DNA of 24,212 nt, taken from contig JAHHSR010000020.1 in NCBI GenBank assembly GCA_020025075.1, forward strand, positions 1-24,212. The letters run 5' to 3'. The notes under the pieces were generated by a model. That model saw only the letters and a program-made list of their open reading frames with translations, made no database searches and was not told the origin of the DNA. Made by a program: the position numbers and the translations under genes. Shown piece after piece: positions 14,894 to 22,541 of the stretch. This DNA is from Pectinatus sp. (GTDB taxonomy: Bacteria > Bacillota > Negativicutes > Selenomonadales > Selenomonadaceae). How positions within the stretch are numbered: the stretch's first letter is position 1; each line of letters opens with the position of its first letter.

Positions 14894-16301
14894 AAATGTT
14901 TTTAATGCGATTGACAAGTTCTTTTAATGTAGTATCCAACTTTTTATCGGTCTGGCGATTACGCGCAATTTTATCATAGGCATGAATAACCGTCGTATGG
15001 TCGCGCCCGCCAAAAATTTCACCAATGCGCGGCAGCGAAGCGTCAGTGAGTTCGCGGCAAAGATACATGGCGATTTGACGTGGAAAAGCTAAATTGCGCG
15101 TACGCTTTTTAGCTAAAAGCTCCGATACATCTATTTTGAAATAGGAAGCGACGATTTCTTGTACAAGCTCTAAGGTAACAATCTTAGTTTCGCTGCTCGT
15201 GAAAACATTTTTGAGTGCAGCGACAGCCAATTCTTTGGTAATTGGCTGTTTATTAAGGGAAGCATAGGCCATAACGCGCGTTAAAGCCCCCTCTAATTCG
15301 CGAATATTATTATCAATGCGGTTAGCAATATAGACCATGACGTCATTAGGTACGGTAAGATTTTCCAAAAGGGCTTTTTTGCGCAAAATGGCAATACGCG
15401 TTTCTAAATCTGGTGCCTGGATATCGGTAATAAGCCCCCATTCAAAACGCGAGCGCAGGCGGTCTTCTAATGTCTGAATTTCGCGCGGATGGCGGTCGCT
15501 CGAGATGATAATCTGCTTATTGGCATCGTGGAGCGTATTAAAGGTGTGGAAAAATTCTTCTTGTGTATGTTCTTTTTTGGAGAGAAATTGAATATCGTCC
15601 ACTAAAAGAACATCGATGTTGCGATATTTTTGCCGAAAGGCTTCAGGCTGGCCATCGCGAATCGAGTTAATGAGCTCATTGGTAAATTTTTCGCTTGATA
15701 TATATAAAACGCGCATATCCGGATTATTTTGCAAAATCTTGTGTCCAATGGCATGCATGAGATGCGTCTTGCCAAGGCCGACTCCGCCATACATGAAAAA
15801 GGGATTATATACGCGCGAAGGCGCTTCTGCTACGGCCAGTGCTGCGGCATGGGCAAAGCGATTTGAATTGCCGGTGACGAATGTTTCGAATGTGTACTTA
15901 GGGTTTAAAGAAGAGGAGTCGCCCGGCGTTATCGGCAAAGGAGAATTTTTGGATTTTTTATTTATTGTTGGTGCCGGCTTTACTTCTGTTTCCGGCAAAG
16001 GATAAATAAGCGGTATTTGCTGGTCAGCACCATCATCGGCTTCGGCAAGATGAAAGCTTGAGATGACAATATCGAGCTTTGCCTTTGTCACTTCATAGCT
16101 GGCATCGATAATCAGCTGCATATAGTGCTTTTCAATCCATTCTTTAGAAAAATCTGTTGCCGTTCCAAGTTTTAGTGAAGTCGTCGTCATATTAATGGGC
16201 TTTAAGGGGCGAAGCCATGTATCGCAAACCATCTGCGACAATGAATTTTCCAGTTTTTTTAATATTTCCTCCCAAGTGGCTTGTAATTGTGCTTTGTCCA
16301 T
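14892..16301 (-). CDS. dnaA: Chromosomal replication initiator protein DnaA
   Basis: DnaA binds the boxes flanking its own gene, oligomerises with ATP and opens the origin. The 469-residue protein has domain I (about 1-80, with a DTWLRPL motif), a short variable linker, an AAA+ domain with Walker A GGVGLGKTH (172-180) and Walker B LLVDDIQF (232-239), and a C-terminal DNA-binding domain with the signature GGRDHTTVIHAYDKI (431-445). ATG at 16301 has GAAAGGA nine bases upstream. Its upstream DNA is dense with DnaA boxes, and a possible -35 (TTGATA) lies inside one of them, so autoregulation is likely. It starts the leftward origin gene run; rpmH runs the other way. Confidence 0.98.
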   Translation of the reverse strand: MDKAQLQATWEEILKKLENSLSQMVCDTWLRPLKPINMTTTSLKLGTATDFSKEWIEKHYMQLIIDASYEVTKAKLDIVISSFHLAEADDGADQQIPLIYPLPETEVKPAPTINKKSKNSPLPITPGDSSSLNPKYTFETFVTGNSNRFAHAAALAVAEAPSRVYNPFFMYGGVGLGKTHLMHAIGHKILQNNPDMRVLYISSEKFTNELINSIRDGQPEAFRQKYRNIDVLLVDDIQFLSKKEHTQEEFFHTFNTLHDANKQIIISSDRHPREIQTLEDRLRSRFEWGLITDIQAPDLETRIAILRKKALLENLTVPNDVMVYIANRIDNNIRELEGALTRVMAYASLNKQPITKELAVAALKNVFTSSETKIVTLELVQEIVASYFKIDVSELLAKKRTRNLAFPRQIAMYLCRELTDASLPRIGEIFGGRDHTTVIHAYDKIARNRQTDKKLDTTLKELVNRIKNI

Positions 16302-16680
16302 GACAAAATGTCCTTTCTGTAACTAATGAAATATCCTAAGTTATCCACAAAGTTATCAACAGCTGTTGATAACTTTGTGCATTACGGCTCGATATGTAAA
16401 AATAAAAATGTATATATATGAAAATGAAAATTTAATTTTTTTATTTACAAACAGGCAATATGTTGATAATTATGTTGATAAGCCATTGCCGTGTGGATAA
16501 ATATGTGGATATGTATATATCATATTATCAAAATGAATTACACTTATCAACAACTATTTTCCCCTTAATAGAGCGCATATATCGCTAGGCTGGATGGTTT
16601 TACCGCTGTAATTTTTTGCCGCCGCCTAAGCAGGTTTATCCACTTATCCATGTGGATTTTTGCCTTGAGATATGCTATAA
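16302..16680. other. oriC: oriC part 2: dnaA-rpmH intergenic DnaA box cluster
   Basis: The gap holds many DnaA boxes: TTATCCACA 16341-16349; TTATCAACA 16353-16361 facing TGTTGATAA 16364-16372; TGTTGATAA 16461-16469 and 16473-16481; TGTGGATAA 16492-16500; TGTGGATAT 16504-16512; TTATCAACA 16544-16552; and degenerate copies at 16525-16533, 16636-16644 and 16651-16659. Several use A or T in place of the second C or G. An AT-rich stretch at about 16390-16450 lies between the two clusters. The Firmicutes gene context and the divergent genes on both sides support an origin here. No gene was found in this 530-bp gap. Confidence 0.85.
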
Positions 16681-16681
16681 T
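16676..16681 (+). promoter_or_regulatory. Extended -10 promoter upstream of rpmH
   Basis: TATAAT at 16676-16681 is preceded by TGC (16673-16675). The weak -35 position overlaps the degenerate DnaA box at 16651-16659, so DnaA could influence it. It would give a 5' leader of about 145 nt for rpmH. Confidence 0.45.
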
Positions 16682-16721
16682 AATCACATTTAGCAAAGTT
16701 TTCTGGCCAGCGTCAAATGCC

Positions 16722-16750
16722 TTTACTTTGCTGTGCTGAAATGCTATATT
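16722..16750 (+). promoter_or_regulatory. Second promoter upstream of rpmH
   Basis: TTTACT (16722-16727) and TATATT (16745-16750) are 17 bp apart, with TGC directly before the -10 hexamer. The predicted start near 16757 lies about 75 nt upstream of rpmH. Confidence 0.5.
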
Positions 16751-16831
16751 ATAAAATGGATAAAGAGTGCTTTTTGTCTTCGGCTCAATCTGGGGCAAAG
16801 AGCCTGTCATCATTTTAAGGAGGTGGAAAAA

Positions 16832-16966
16832 TTGAAGAGAACATTCCAGCCCAATAATCATTGGAAAAAGCAGACACATGGTTTTCGTGAAAGAATGAAG
16901 ACCAAAGGTGGCCGCCTTGTCTTAAAGAGAAGACGCGCTCGCGGCAGAAAGAAATTGTCCGCATAA
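16832..16966 (+). CDS. rpmH: 50S ribosomal protein L34
   Basis: This 44-residue, strongly basic protein of the large ribosomal subunit begins MKRTFQPNNHWKKQTHGFR and ends with the RRRARGRKKLSA-type tail; it is almost fully conserved in bacteria and of normal length. The start is TTG at 16832, with a near-perfect AAGGAGGTG 6 bp upstream (16817-16825); the next in-frame ATG (at the MKTKGGR residue) would remove half of the protein. It is the first gene to the right of the origin and heads the rpmH-rnpA-yidD-yidC-khpB run, coupling ribosome, RNase P and membrane insertion functions. Confidence 0.96.
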   Translation: MKRTFQPNNHWKKQTHGFRERMKTKGGRLVLKRRRARGRKKLSA

Positions 16967-16984
16967 TTTTCAGCCTTAAATCGC

Positions 16985-17030
16985 AGGGAAAAGCATCCCC
17001 GTGCATCTGCTGCGGGGAGCGTCTATCCCT
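16985..17030 (+). other. Nested hairpin between rpmH and rnpA
   Basis: AGGGA (16985-16989) pairs with TCCCT (17026-17030) and encloses TCCCCG (16996-17001) paired with CGGGGA (17013-17018). No T-run follows, so it is not a classical terminator. It may set the rpmH/rnpA message ratio by processing or partial termination. Confidence 0.4.
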
Positions 17031-17049
17031 TAGGAGAACAAAACGCAGT

Positions 17050-17412
17050 ATGAAGCAAAAATTACCCAAAAAGATAGTTATGCGCTGCGAGAAGGAATTT
17101 TCTGCAATGTATCAGCAGGGCCAAAGTTACGCCAGCCGTTATTTGGTGCTGCACGTTTTGCGCAATAGCCCTTTTTGCCACAAAGTAGGCTTTGCTGCCG
17201 GTAAAAAGCTGGGCAATGCCGTTATCAGAAATCGCGTGAAAAGGCTCTTGCGCGAGGCCTATCGTCATAATCAAGAACACATTCCAGCCGACTGCTGTAT
17301 TTTACTCGTTGGACGGCGCTTTGCCATTGATGCCGACGCCATGGCAGTAGCTGGCTCGTTTTGCAGTTTATGCAAAAAAGCAAAAATTTGGAAAAAAAGA
17401 GAAGGTGTCTGA
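17050..17412 (+). CDS. rnpA: Ribonuclease P protein component
   Basis: This small basic protein assists the RNase P RNA in trimming tRNA 5' ends. The 120-residue sequence has the family signature NAVIRNRVKRLLREA (56-70) and the preceding KVGFAAGKKLG (45-55). ATG at 17050 is kept because it gives the normal N-terminus; its AGGAG is about 12 bp upstream, rather far. The stop codon TGA overlaps the first base of the yidD start (TGATG). Translation of yidD is therefore probably coupled to it. Confidence 0.95.
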   Translation: MKQKLPKKIVMRCEKEFSAMYQQGQSYASRYLVLHVLRNSPFCHKVGFAAGKKLGNAVIRNRVKRLLREAYRHNQEHIPADCCILLVGRRFAIDADAMAVAGSFCSLCKKAKIWKKREGV

Positions 17413-17624
17413 TGGTCAAGAAGTTCATGCTGCTTGCGATTTATTTTTATCGCAGCTGCATTTCTCCCTTTACGCCACCTTCCTGCCGATATATACCGAC
17501 CTGTTCGGAATATGCCGTAATTGCCATAAAAAAGTATGGGGCATGGCGCGGCGGCATTTTGGCGGCAAAGCGTATCTTGCGCTGCCATCCGTTTCATAAG
17601 GGCGGATATGACCCTGTACCGTGA
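17412..17624 (+). CDS. yidD: Membrane protein insertion efficiency factor YidD
   Basis: This 70-residue, membrane-associated protein supports YidC-dependent insertion. The family pattern is complete: an amphipathic N-terminal helix (MVKKFMLLAIYFYR), PPSCRYIPTCSEYA with C25 and C31, WRGGILAAKRILRCHPF with C58, and the end GGYDPVP. ATG at 17412 is chosen by GAAGGTG just upstream and by the TGATG junction with rnpA; the frame is open farther upstream but only within rnpA. Its stop overlaps a GTG that opens a 55-codon ORF leading to yidC. Confidence 0.95.
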   Translation: MVKKFMLLAIYFYRSCISPFTPPSCRYIPTCSEYAVIAIKKYGAWRGGILAAKRILRCHPFHKGGYDPVP

Positions 17625-17788
17625 TTTTGAGATTTGGTAAATTAAATAGAAGGAGAGAGTTACAGTACCGATATTTTCGGTATGTACCCAAGCAAATTGG
17701 GGATTTTAAGCCTCCGGAGTATCTTACCACGGCTCGTCCGGATACAATGAACGAGGAAGGAAACGATGCGTTTTCTGTAACTAAATGA
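17621..17788 (+). CDS. Small uncharacterised ORF (55 codons) linking yidD and yidC
   Basis: I do not recognise this protein. The frame starts with GTG at 17621, which overlaps the yidD stop as GTGA, and ends with TGA at 17786-17788, which overlaps the yidC ATG as ATGA. It fills the 160-bp gap exactly, in the manner of translationally coupled genes. The N-terminal half is basic and aromatic (residues 10-24, including RRRELQYRYFRYVPK), the middle is proline-containing (KPPEYLTTARPD, 30-41), and the end is acidic to neutral. No membrane segment or cysteine is visible. An internal AAGGAGAGAG (17650-17659) precedes a TTA codon, not a usual start. It is shorter than many gene callers accept. Function unknown; a link to YidC or the ribosome is only guilt by association. 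Confidence 0.55.
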   Translation: MILRFGKLNRRRELQYRYFRYVPKQIGDFKPPEYLTTARPDTMNEEGNDAFSVTK

Positions 17789-18483
17789 GTTTGACTGAAT
17801 ATTTAGCTTCGCTATTTCATCCGCTGGTGCAGCTTTTAGAGGTAGTAGTTGGCTTTTTCTATCACATCACGCAGGCTTTGGGCGTTGCCAATTATGGCTT
17901 GGCCATTATCCTGCTCACCGTAGTGATTAAGCTCATCTTATACCCGTTGACTGTCAAGCAGGTAAAATCAATGAAGGCCATGCAGGATTTGCAGCCTAAG
18001 ATGAAAGAGATTCAGGCGAAATACAAATCCGACCCGCAAGAAATGCAAAAGCGCGTCAGCGCTTTATACAAGGAAGCCGGGGTTAATCCTCTGGCTGGCT
18101 GCCTGCCGCTTTTTGCGCAAATGCCGATTTTGATGGCGATGTTTTACGCACTGCAAAGCGTCCATTTTGTCGGCGACCCGTCATTTTTATGGGTTCCTGA
18201 TTTGGCAAAGCCCGACCCTTATTACATTTTGCCTATTTTGTCAGCCCTGACGACTTTTCTCACTCAGTGGCAGACCTCCAAGGATTCACCACAGGTGGCG
18301 CAGATGAAGGTTATGATGCTCGTCATGCCAATCTTCATCGGCTGGATAAGCCTGAAATTTGCTGCTGGTCTTGTCCTTTATTGGGTGGTCATGAACATTA
18401 TGCAGGTTTTGCAGCAGTGGTGGATGTATCGTGGCGAAGAAAAGGCAGTACCTGCAGCTAAGTCAAAAGCACAACAAAAATAA
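17785..18483 (+). CDS. yidC: Membrane protein insertase YidC/Oxa1
   Basis: This inner-membrane insertase helps proteins enter and fold in the membrane, alone or with Sec. The 232-residue protein is the short Gram-positive-like form with five predicted helices and no lipobox or large periplasmic domain. The second helix carries TVVIKLILYPLTVKQ, where Lys49 takes the place of the groove arginine. A PLAGCLPLFAQMPILMAMFYAL helix and a C-terminal GLVLYWVVMNIMQVLQQW helix follow, with a short basic tail. ATG at 17785 has no ribosome site at the right distance; GAGGAAGG is 24 bp upstream. It overlaps the small ORF's stop, so coupling is the likely means of initiation. khpB follows after 15 bp. Confidence 0.95.
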   Translation: MSLTEYLASLFHPLVQLLEVVVGFFYHITQALGVANYGLAIILLTVVIKLILYPLTVKQVKSMKAMQDLQPKMKEIQAKYKSDPQEMQKRVSALYKEAGVNPLAGCLPLFAQMPILMAMFYALQSVHFVGDPSFLWVPDLAKPDPYYILPILSALTTFLTQWQTSKDSPQVAQMKVMMLVMPIFIGWISLKFAAGLVLYWVVMNIMQVLQQWWMYRGEEKAVPAAKSKAQQK

Positions 18484-18498
18484 TTAGGAGGCCTTCAT

Positions 18499-19146
18499 AT
18501 GGAAAAATCAATCGAGGTATCTGGCAAGGATATTGACGAAGCAAAAAAGCTTGCTTTAGAACAATTACAGGCAAGTGAAGACCGTGTCAGCTTTGAAGTG
18601 ATTGAAGAGCCTTCTAAAGGAATCTTCGGCCTGATTGGAGCTAAGGGAGCGCGCGTCAAAGCTACGGTACGCGAGTTTTCCGTGGCGGAAAAGGCGCAAC
18701 GCTTTTTAGATGATTTTTTTGCTGCAGCCAAGACAAAAGTCAAGATTTCTAAGCAGGAGATAGAAAATGGCTATATGTTTTCCGTGCGTGGAGAGGATAT
18801 GGGCCTCATGATAGGCAAGCACGGCCAGACGCTCGAGGCTTTGCAGTATCTCACCAATCTTGCTGCCAACCGTGGCCTCAGTGAAGGACGCCTCTATATA
18901 GTCGTCGACATTGAAAATTACCGCGCGCGCCGGGAAGAGACGCTTTGCCGCCTTGCACACAGCATCGCTGAGCGCGTTAAGGTGACGCGCCGCAAGGTCG
19001 TCTTAGAGCCCATGAGCCGCCATGACCGCAAGATAATCCACATGGCGCTGCAAAATGAAAGTGCTGTCGGCACTTATAGCAGCGGCGAAGAACCGCGCCG
19101 CCATGTCATCGTTGACCTCGCTATTAATGTACCTGCGGTGCAATGA
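18499..19146 (+). CDS. khpB: RNA-binding protein KhpB (Jag/EloR)
   Basis: This 215-residue RNA-binding protein is linked in other Firmicutes to cell elongation and sporulation control. It has a Jag-N domain (about 1-55: IEVSGKDIDEAKKLALEQL and GIFGLIGAKG), a KH domain with its GxxG loop as GKHG (106-109), and an R3H domain with SRHDRKIIHMAL (173-184). ATG at 18499 has AGGAGG 7 bp upstream. It lies downstream of yidC as in most Firmicutes and is followed by a terminator, closing the rpmH run. The partner KhpA is not in the window. Confidence 0.92.
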   Translation: MEKSIEVSGKDIDEAKKLALEQLQASEDRVSFEVIEEPSKGIFGLIGAKGARVKATVREFSVAEKAQRFLDDFFAAAKTKVKISKQEIENGYMFSVRGEDMGLMIGKHGQTLEALQYLTNLAANRGLSEGRLYIVVDIENYRARREETLCRLAHSIAERVKVTRRKVVLEPMSRHDRKIIHMALQNESAVGTYSSGEEPRRHVIVDLAINVPAVQ

Positions 19147-19196
19147 TGGAAAAGTCTTTCCTTTTGAGGATGAAGACTTGCAAATGATGAAGTGAC

Positions 19197-19235
19197 AGCT
19201 GTTGGAGCGGCGCATTTGTTCCAGCAGCTTTTTTG
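19197..19235 (+). terminator. Intrinsic terminator between khpB and mnmE
   Basis: AGCTGTTGGA (19197-19206) pairs with TCCAGCAGCT (19220-19229), with one G-T pair, and a T-run follows. Its T-run ends only 8 bp before the mnmE ribosome site, and no separate mnmE promoter is evident, so read-through or attenuation probably sets mnmE expression. Confidence 0.7.
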
Positions 19236-19253
19236 TATTTTGAGGAGAAAAAA

Positions 19254-20645
19254 TTGTCGATACAAATGGAAGATACAATTGCCGCCATTGCTACACCGGT
19301 GGGAGAAGGCGGTATAGGCGTCATTCGCCTTAGCGGCTGTTCTGCCGTCGCCATTGCCGCACGCCTTTTTAGGGCCGCTAATGGCAAAGAGCTGACTGAT
19401 TTTGCTTCGCATCAGGTAATTTTTGGTCATGTCGTCGAGCCGCAGACAGGCGATATTGTTGATGAAATAATCTGCCTTTTAATGCGCGCGCCGCGCTCTT
19501 ATACCAAGGAAGATGTCGTTGAATTGCAGTGCCATGGCGGCATGGTCGTCTTGCGCCGCATCTTGGCTTTGGTGCTGGAAAATGGCGCGCGTGCTGCCGA
19601 GCCGGGCGAGTTTACCAAAAGGGCGTTTTTGAATGGGCGCATCGATTTAGAGCAGGCACAAGCTGTTATGGATATAATAAGCGCTAAGACGGAAGCTTCA
19701 TTAAAGATGGCCTCAGGCCATCTATCTGGCCTTTTTTCGCAGCGCATTGAGCAGCTGCGAAAGCCGCTTGTCGCCATGATTGCTCATTATGAGGTCCTTT
19801 TGGATTTTCCCGAAGAGGGTGTTGAAGAACTGGATGAAACGGCTATTTTAGAGCAATTGCGTGAAATTGAAAGTGAAATTGTTTTGCTTTTAAAGACGGC
19901 GCATACGGGGCGGATTTTGCGCGAGGGCTTACAGGTGGCCATTGCCGGCAAACCCAATGTCGGCAAATCGAGCTTGCTGAATGCCCTTTTGCAGACGGAA
20001 CGCGCCATCGTAACTGATATTGCCGGCACAACGCGCGATAGTATTGAAGAGAGCGCCAATATTGGTGGCGCATTGCTGCGCCTTGTCGATACGGCGGGTA
20101 TCCATGATACCGATGATGCGATTGAAAAGATGGGCGTTGAGCGTTCGCACCATTATATGCAGCAGGCAGATTTGCAGCTATTGGTTTTTGATGGTTCGCG
20201 TCCACTGGAAGAAGATGATTTTGCCATATTGAAAAAAGCGCTTGGCCGGCCTTTTTTCATCTTGGTCAATAAAGCCGATTTGCCGCAAAAGGCAGATTTA
20301 AAAGTGCTTTCGTCCCTTGCTGGTACGGCGCCGCTATTTTTGATTTCTGCTCATACGCGCGATGGTTTTTCCCAGCTGGAAAAAGCCATTGCACAATATG
20401 TTTTTGAGGAAAATGCGACAAAAGATGCGGGCGCCTTTGTCAATAGCGAGCGCCAGATAGCAGCGCTAAAGGCGGCTAGGCGCCATATAAATGATGCGCG
20501 CAACACTATTGAAGAAGAGCTAGGCGAAGATTTTGCCGTTATCGACTTGCGCTCGGCTTGGCAGCAGCTGGGCGATATTTTGGGCGATACGGCCAATGAG
20601 GCAATCATTGATGAGATGTTCAGCCGTTTTTGCATAGGGAAATGA
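19254..20645 (+). CDS. mnmE: tRNA uridine-5-carboxymethylaminomethyl(34) synthesis GTPase MnmE
   Basis: With MnmG this GTPase modifies wobble uridine 34 of several tRNAs. The 463-residue sequence has the N-terminal tetrahydrofolate-binding domain (DTIAAIATPVGEGGIGVIRL), the helical domain (GEFTKRAFLNGRIDLEQA), and an inserted G domain with G1 AGKPNVGKSS (231-240), DIAGTTRD, DTAG and NKAD. The C-terminal catalytic motif is FCIGK. The start chosen is TTG at 19254 with GAGGAG 6 bp upstream; an in-frame ATG at 19266 would be 18 bp from it. mnmG follows after 15 bp. Confidence 0.96.
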   Translation: MSIQMEDTIAAIATPVGEGGIGVIRLSGCSAVAIAARLFRAANGKELTDFASHQVIFGHVVEPQTGDIVDEIICLLMRAPRSYTKEDVVELQCHGGMVVLRRILALVLENGARAAEPGEFTKRAFLNGRIDLEQAQAVMDIISAKTEASLKMASGHLSGLFSQRIEQLRKPLVAMIAHYEVLLDFPEEGVEELDETAILEQLREIESEIVLLLKTAHTGRILREGLQVAIAGKPNVGKSSLLNALLQTERAIVTDIAGTTRDSIEESANIGGALLRLVDTAGIHDTDDAIEKMGVERSHHYMQQADLQLLVFDGSRPLEEDDFAILKKALGRPFFILVNKADLPQKADLKVLSSLAGTAPLFLISAHTRDGFSQLEKAIAQYVFEENATKDAGAFVNSERQIAALKAARRHINDARNTIEEELGEDFAVIDLRSAWQQLGDILGDTANEAIIDEMFSRFCIGK

Positions 20646-20660
20646 TGGGGAGGAGTTTTT

Positions 20661-22541
20661 TTGTTTATTGCAGGAGATTATGAAATAATTGTCGTCGGAG
20701 CAGGCCATGCCGGAGTCGAGGCAGCTCTTGCTGCTGCACGCCTTGGCTGCCGGACACTCTTGGCCACGCTTAATCTCGATAATATATCCCAGATGCCGTG
20801 TAACCCTTCAATAGGGGGACCGGCGAAAGGCCATCTGGTACGGGAAATAGATGCCTTAGGCGGCCAGATGGGCCTTAGTGCCGACCTAGCGAGCATTCAG
20901 GCGCGCCTTTTGAATACGAGTAAGGGGCCGGCAGTTCAGGCATTGCGCGAGCAATCGGATAAGGGGTCATACCATCTTATCATGAAGCGGATTTGCGAAG
21001 AACAGGAAAATCTTGACATCAAGCAGCTCTTGATTGAAAAGCTGCTCGTCGAAGATGAAAAGGTGACCGGCGTCATGGTCGAGACGGGCGAAGTATATAC
21101 TTGCCGCGCTGTTATCTTGGCAACGGGAACTTATTTGCGCGGGCGCATCATCATCGGCGAAAAGACCTATGAAGGCGGCCCCGTAGGACAAAGGGCGGCG
21201 ACGGCACTTACAAGTTCCTTGCAAAAGCTAGGCATTGAGCTGATGCGCTTTAAGACGGGCACGCCGGCACGCGTCGATAAGCGCTCGCTCGATTTTTCCA
21301 AGATGAAACTTCAGCCGGGCGATGAAAAGGTACATAATTTTTCCTTTTTGAGCAAGGGAAGAGCGCATGAGCAGGTTCCTTGCTGGCTTACTTATACGAA
21401 TGAAGAGACACATCGCATTTTGCGCGATAACATCGAGCGCGCGCCTATGGCTAACGGCATTATTGAAGGGGTTGGACCGCGATATTGTCCTTCAATCGAG
21501 ACAAAAATCATGCGTTTTCCCGATAAGAAAAACCATCAGCTCTTTATTGAACCAGAAGGATTATGTACAGATGAGATGTATGTGCAGGGTATGTCGACGA
21601 GCATGCCGATAGATGTGCAGATGGCTTTTTTGCGCACGATACCAGGCCTTGAAAATGTAAAAATCATGCGCCCGGGATATGCTATCGAATACGATTGCCT
21701 CAATCCGCAGCAGCTCAATTTGTCACTTGAACATAAAAAAATAGCCGGATTATTTTCCGCAGGGCAGGCTAACGGCACTTCAGGCTATGAGGAAGCGGCA
21801 GCACAGGGGCTTATAGCCGGCATCAATGCTGCGTGCAAGGTACAGAAAAAAGAGCCGCTCATTTTGCGCCGTTCGCAAGCTTATATTGGCGTCTTAATTG
21901 ATGACCTCGTGACGAAGGGCACGCAAGAGCCCTATCGCATGATGACATCGCGTGCCGAATACAGGCTTTTGCTGCGCCAGGATAATGCCGATTTGCGCTT
22001 GACGCCGATTGGACGAGAAATTGGCCTTGTCGACGAGCGGCGCTGGCAAGCGTTTTGCGCAAAAAGAAAGTCCATTGACGAGCTTACCGCGCAGCTTAAA
22101 ACTATGCAGGTAACGCCGAGCAGGGAAAATAATGAGAAGCTGCAAAGAGCTGGCCTTGAGCCTTTAACGGCGGCAACGAATATATTCGATTTATTTAAGC
22201 GCAAGAATGTTACCTATGATGCTCTTTTGGAGGCTTTCGCCTTGCCTGAGGCAGAAGATGATGTAAAAGAGCAGATTATGATTGAATCGTTATATGAAGG
22301 GTATATTAAAAAGCAGCAAGAGCAAGTAGAGCGCATGGAAAAGCTCGAGCGGCGCAAATTGCCGGAAGATATTGATTATCGGAAGATAAGCGGCCTGCGC
22401 GTCGAGGCACAAGAAAAATTGCAGCAGATAAGGCCGCTTTCCCTGGGGCAGGCCGGCCGTATCTCTGGTGTTTCACCGGCTGATATATCCATTTTGCTCG
22501 TCTACCTCGAACAGTATCGGAGGCGAGATAATGCAGTTTGA
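20661..22541 (+). CDS. mnmG: tRNA uridine-5-carboxymethylaminomethyl(34) synthesis enzyme MnmG
   Basis: This FAD-dependent partner of MnmE (formerly GidA) is 626 residues long. It has the N-terminal dinucleotide-binding motif VVGAGHAGVEAA (11-22), MPCNPSIGGPAKGHLVREID (about 45-64), GTYLRGRIIIGE, the GQANGTSGYEEAAAQGL signature, and a helical C-terminal region that contacts MnmE. TTG at 20661 is the start, with GGGGAGGAG 5 bp upstream. The 3' end overlaps rsmG by 11 bp. Confidence 0.97.
   Translation: MFIAGDYEIIVVGAGHAGVEAALAAARLGCRTLLATLNLDNISQMPCNPSIGGPAKGHLVREIDALGGQMGLSADLASIQARLLNTSKGPAVQALREQSDKGSYHLIMKRICEEQENLDIKQLLIEKLLVEDEKVTGVMVETGEVYTCRAVILATGTYLRGRIIIGEKTYEGGPVGQRAATALTSSLQKLGIELMRFKTGTPARVDKRSLDFSKMKLQPGDEKVHNFSFLSKGRAHEQVPCWLTYTNEETHRILRDNIERAPMANGIIEGVGPRYCPSIETKIMRFPDKKNHQLFIEPEGLCTDEMYVQGMSTSMPIDVQMAFLRTIPGLENVKIMRPGYAIEYDCLNPQQLNLSLEHKKIAGLFSAGQANGTSGYEEAAAQGLIAGINAACKVQKKEPLILRRSQAYIGVLIDDLVTKGTQEPYRMMTSRAEYRLLLRQDNADLRLTPIGREIGLVDERRWQAFCAKRKSIDELTAQLKTMQVTPSRENNEKLQRAGLEPLTAATNIFDLFKRKNVTYDALLEAFALPEAEDDVKEQIMIESLYEGYIKKQQEQVERMEKLERRKLPEDIDYRKISGLRVEAQEKLQQIRPLSLGQAGRISGVSPADISILLVYLEQYRRRDNAV

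Noticed and set aside
17766..17780. Four-codon mini-ORF (MRFL) behind GAGGAAGG just upstream of yidC
   Set aside because: It could be a regulatory upstream ORF, but the same bases are better explained as codons of the 55-codon frame that ends exactly on the yidC start.
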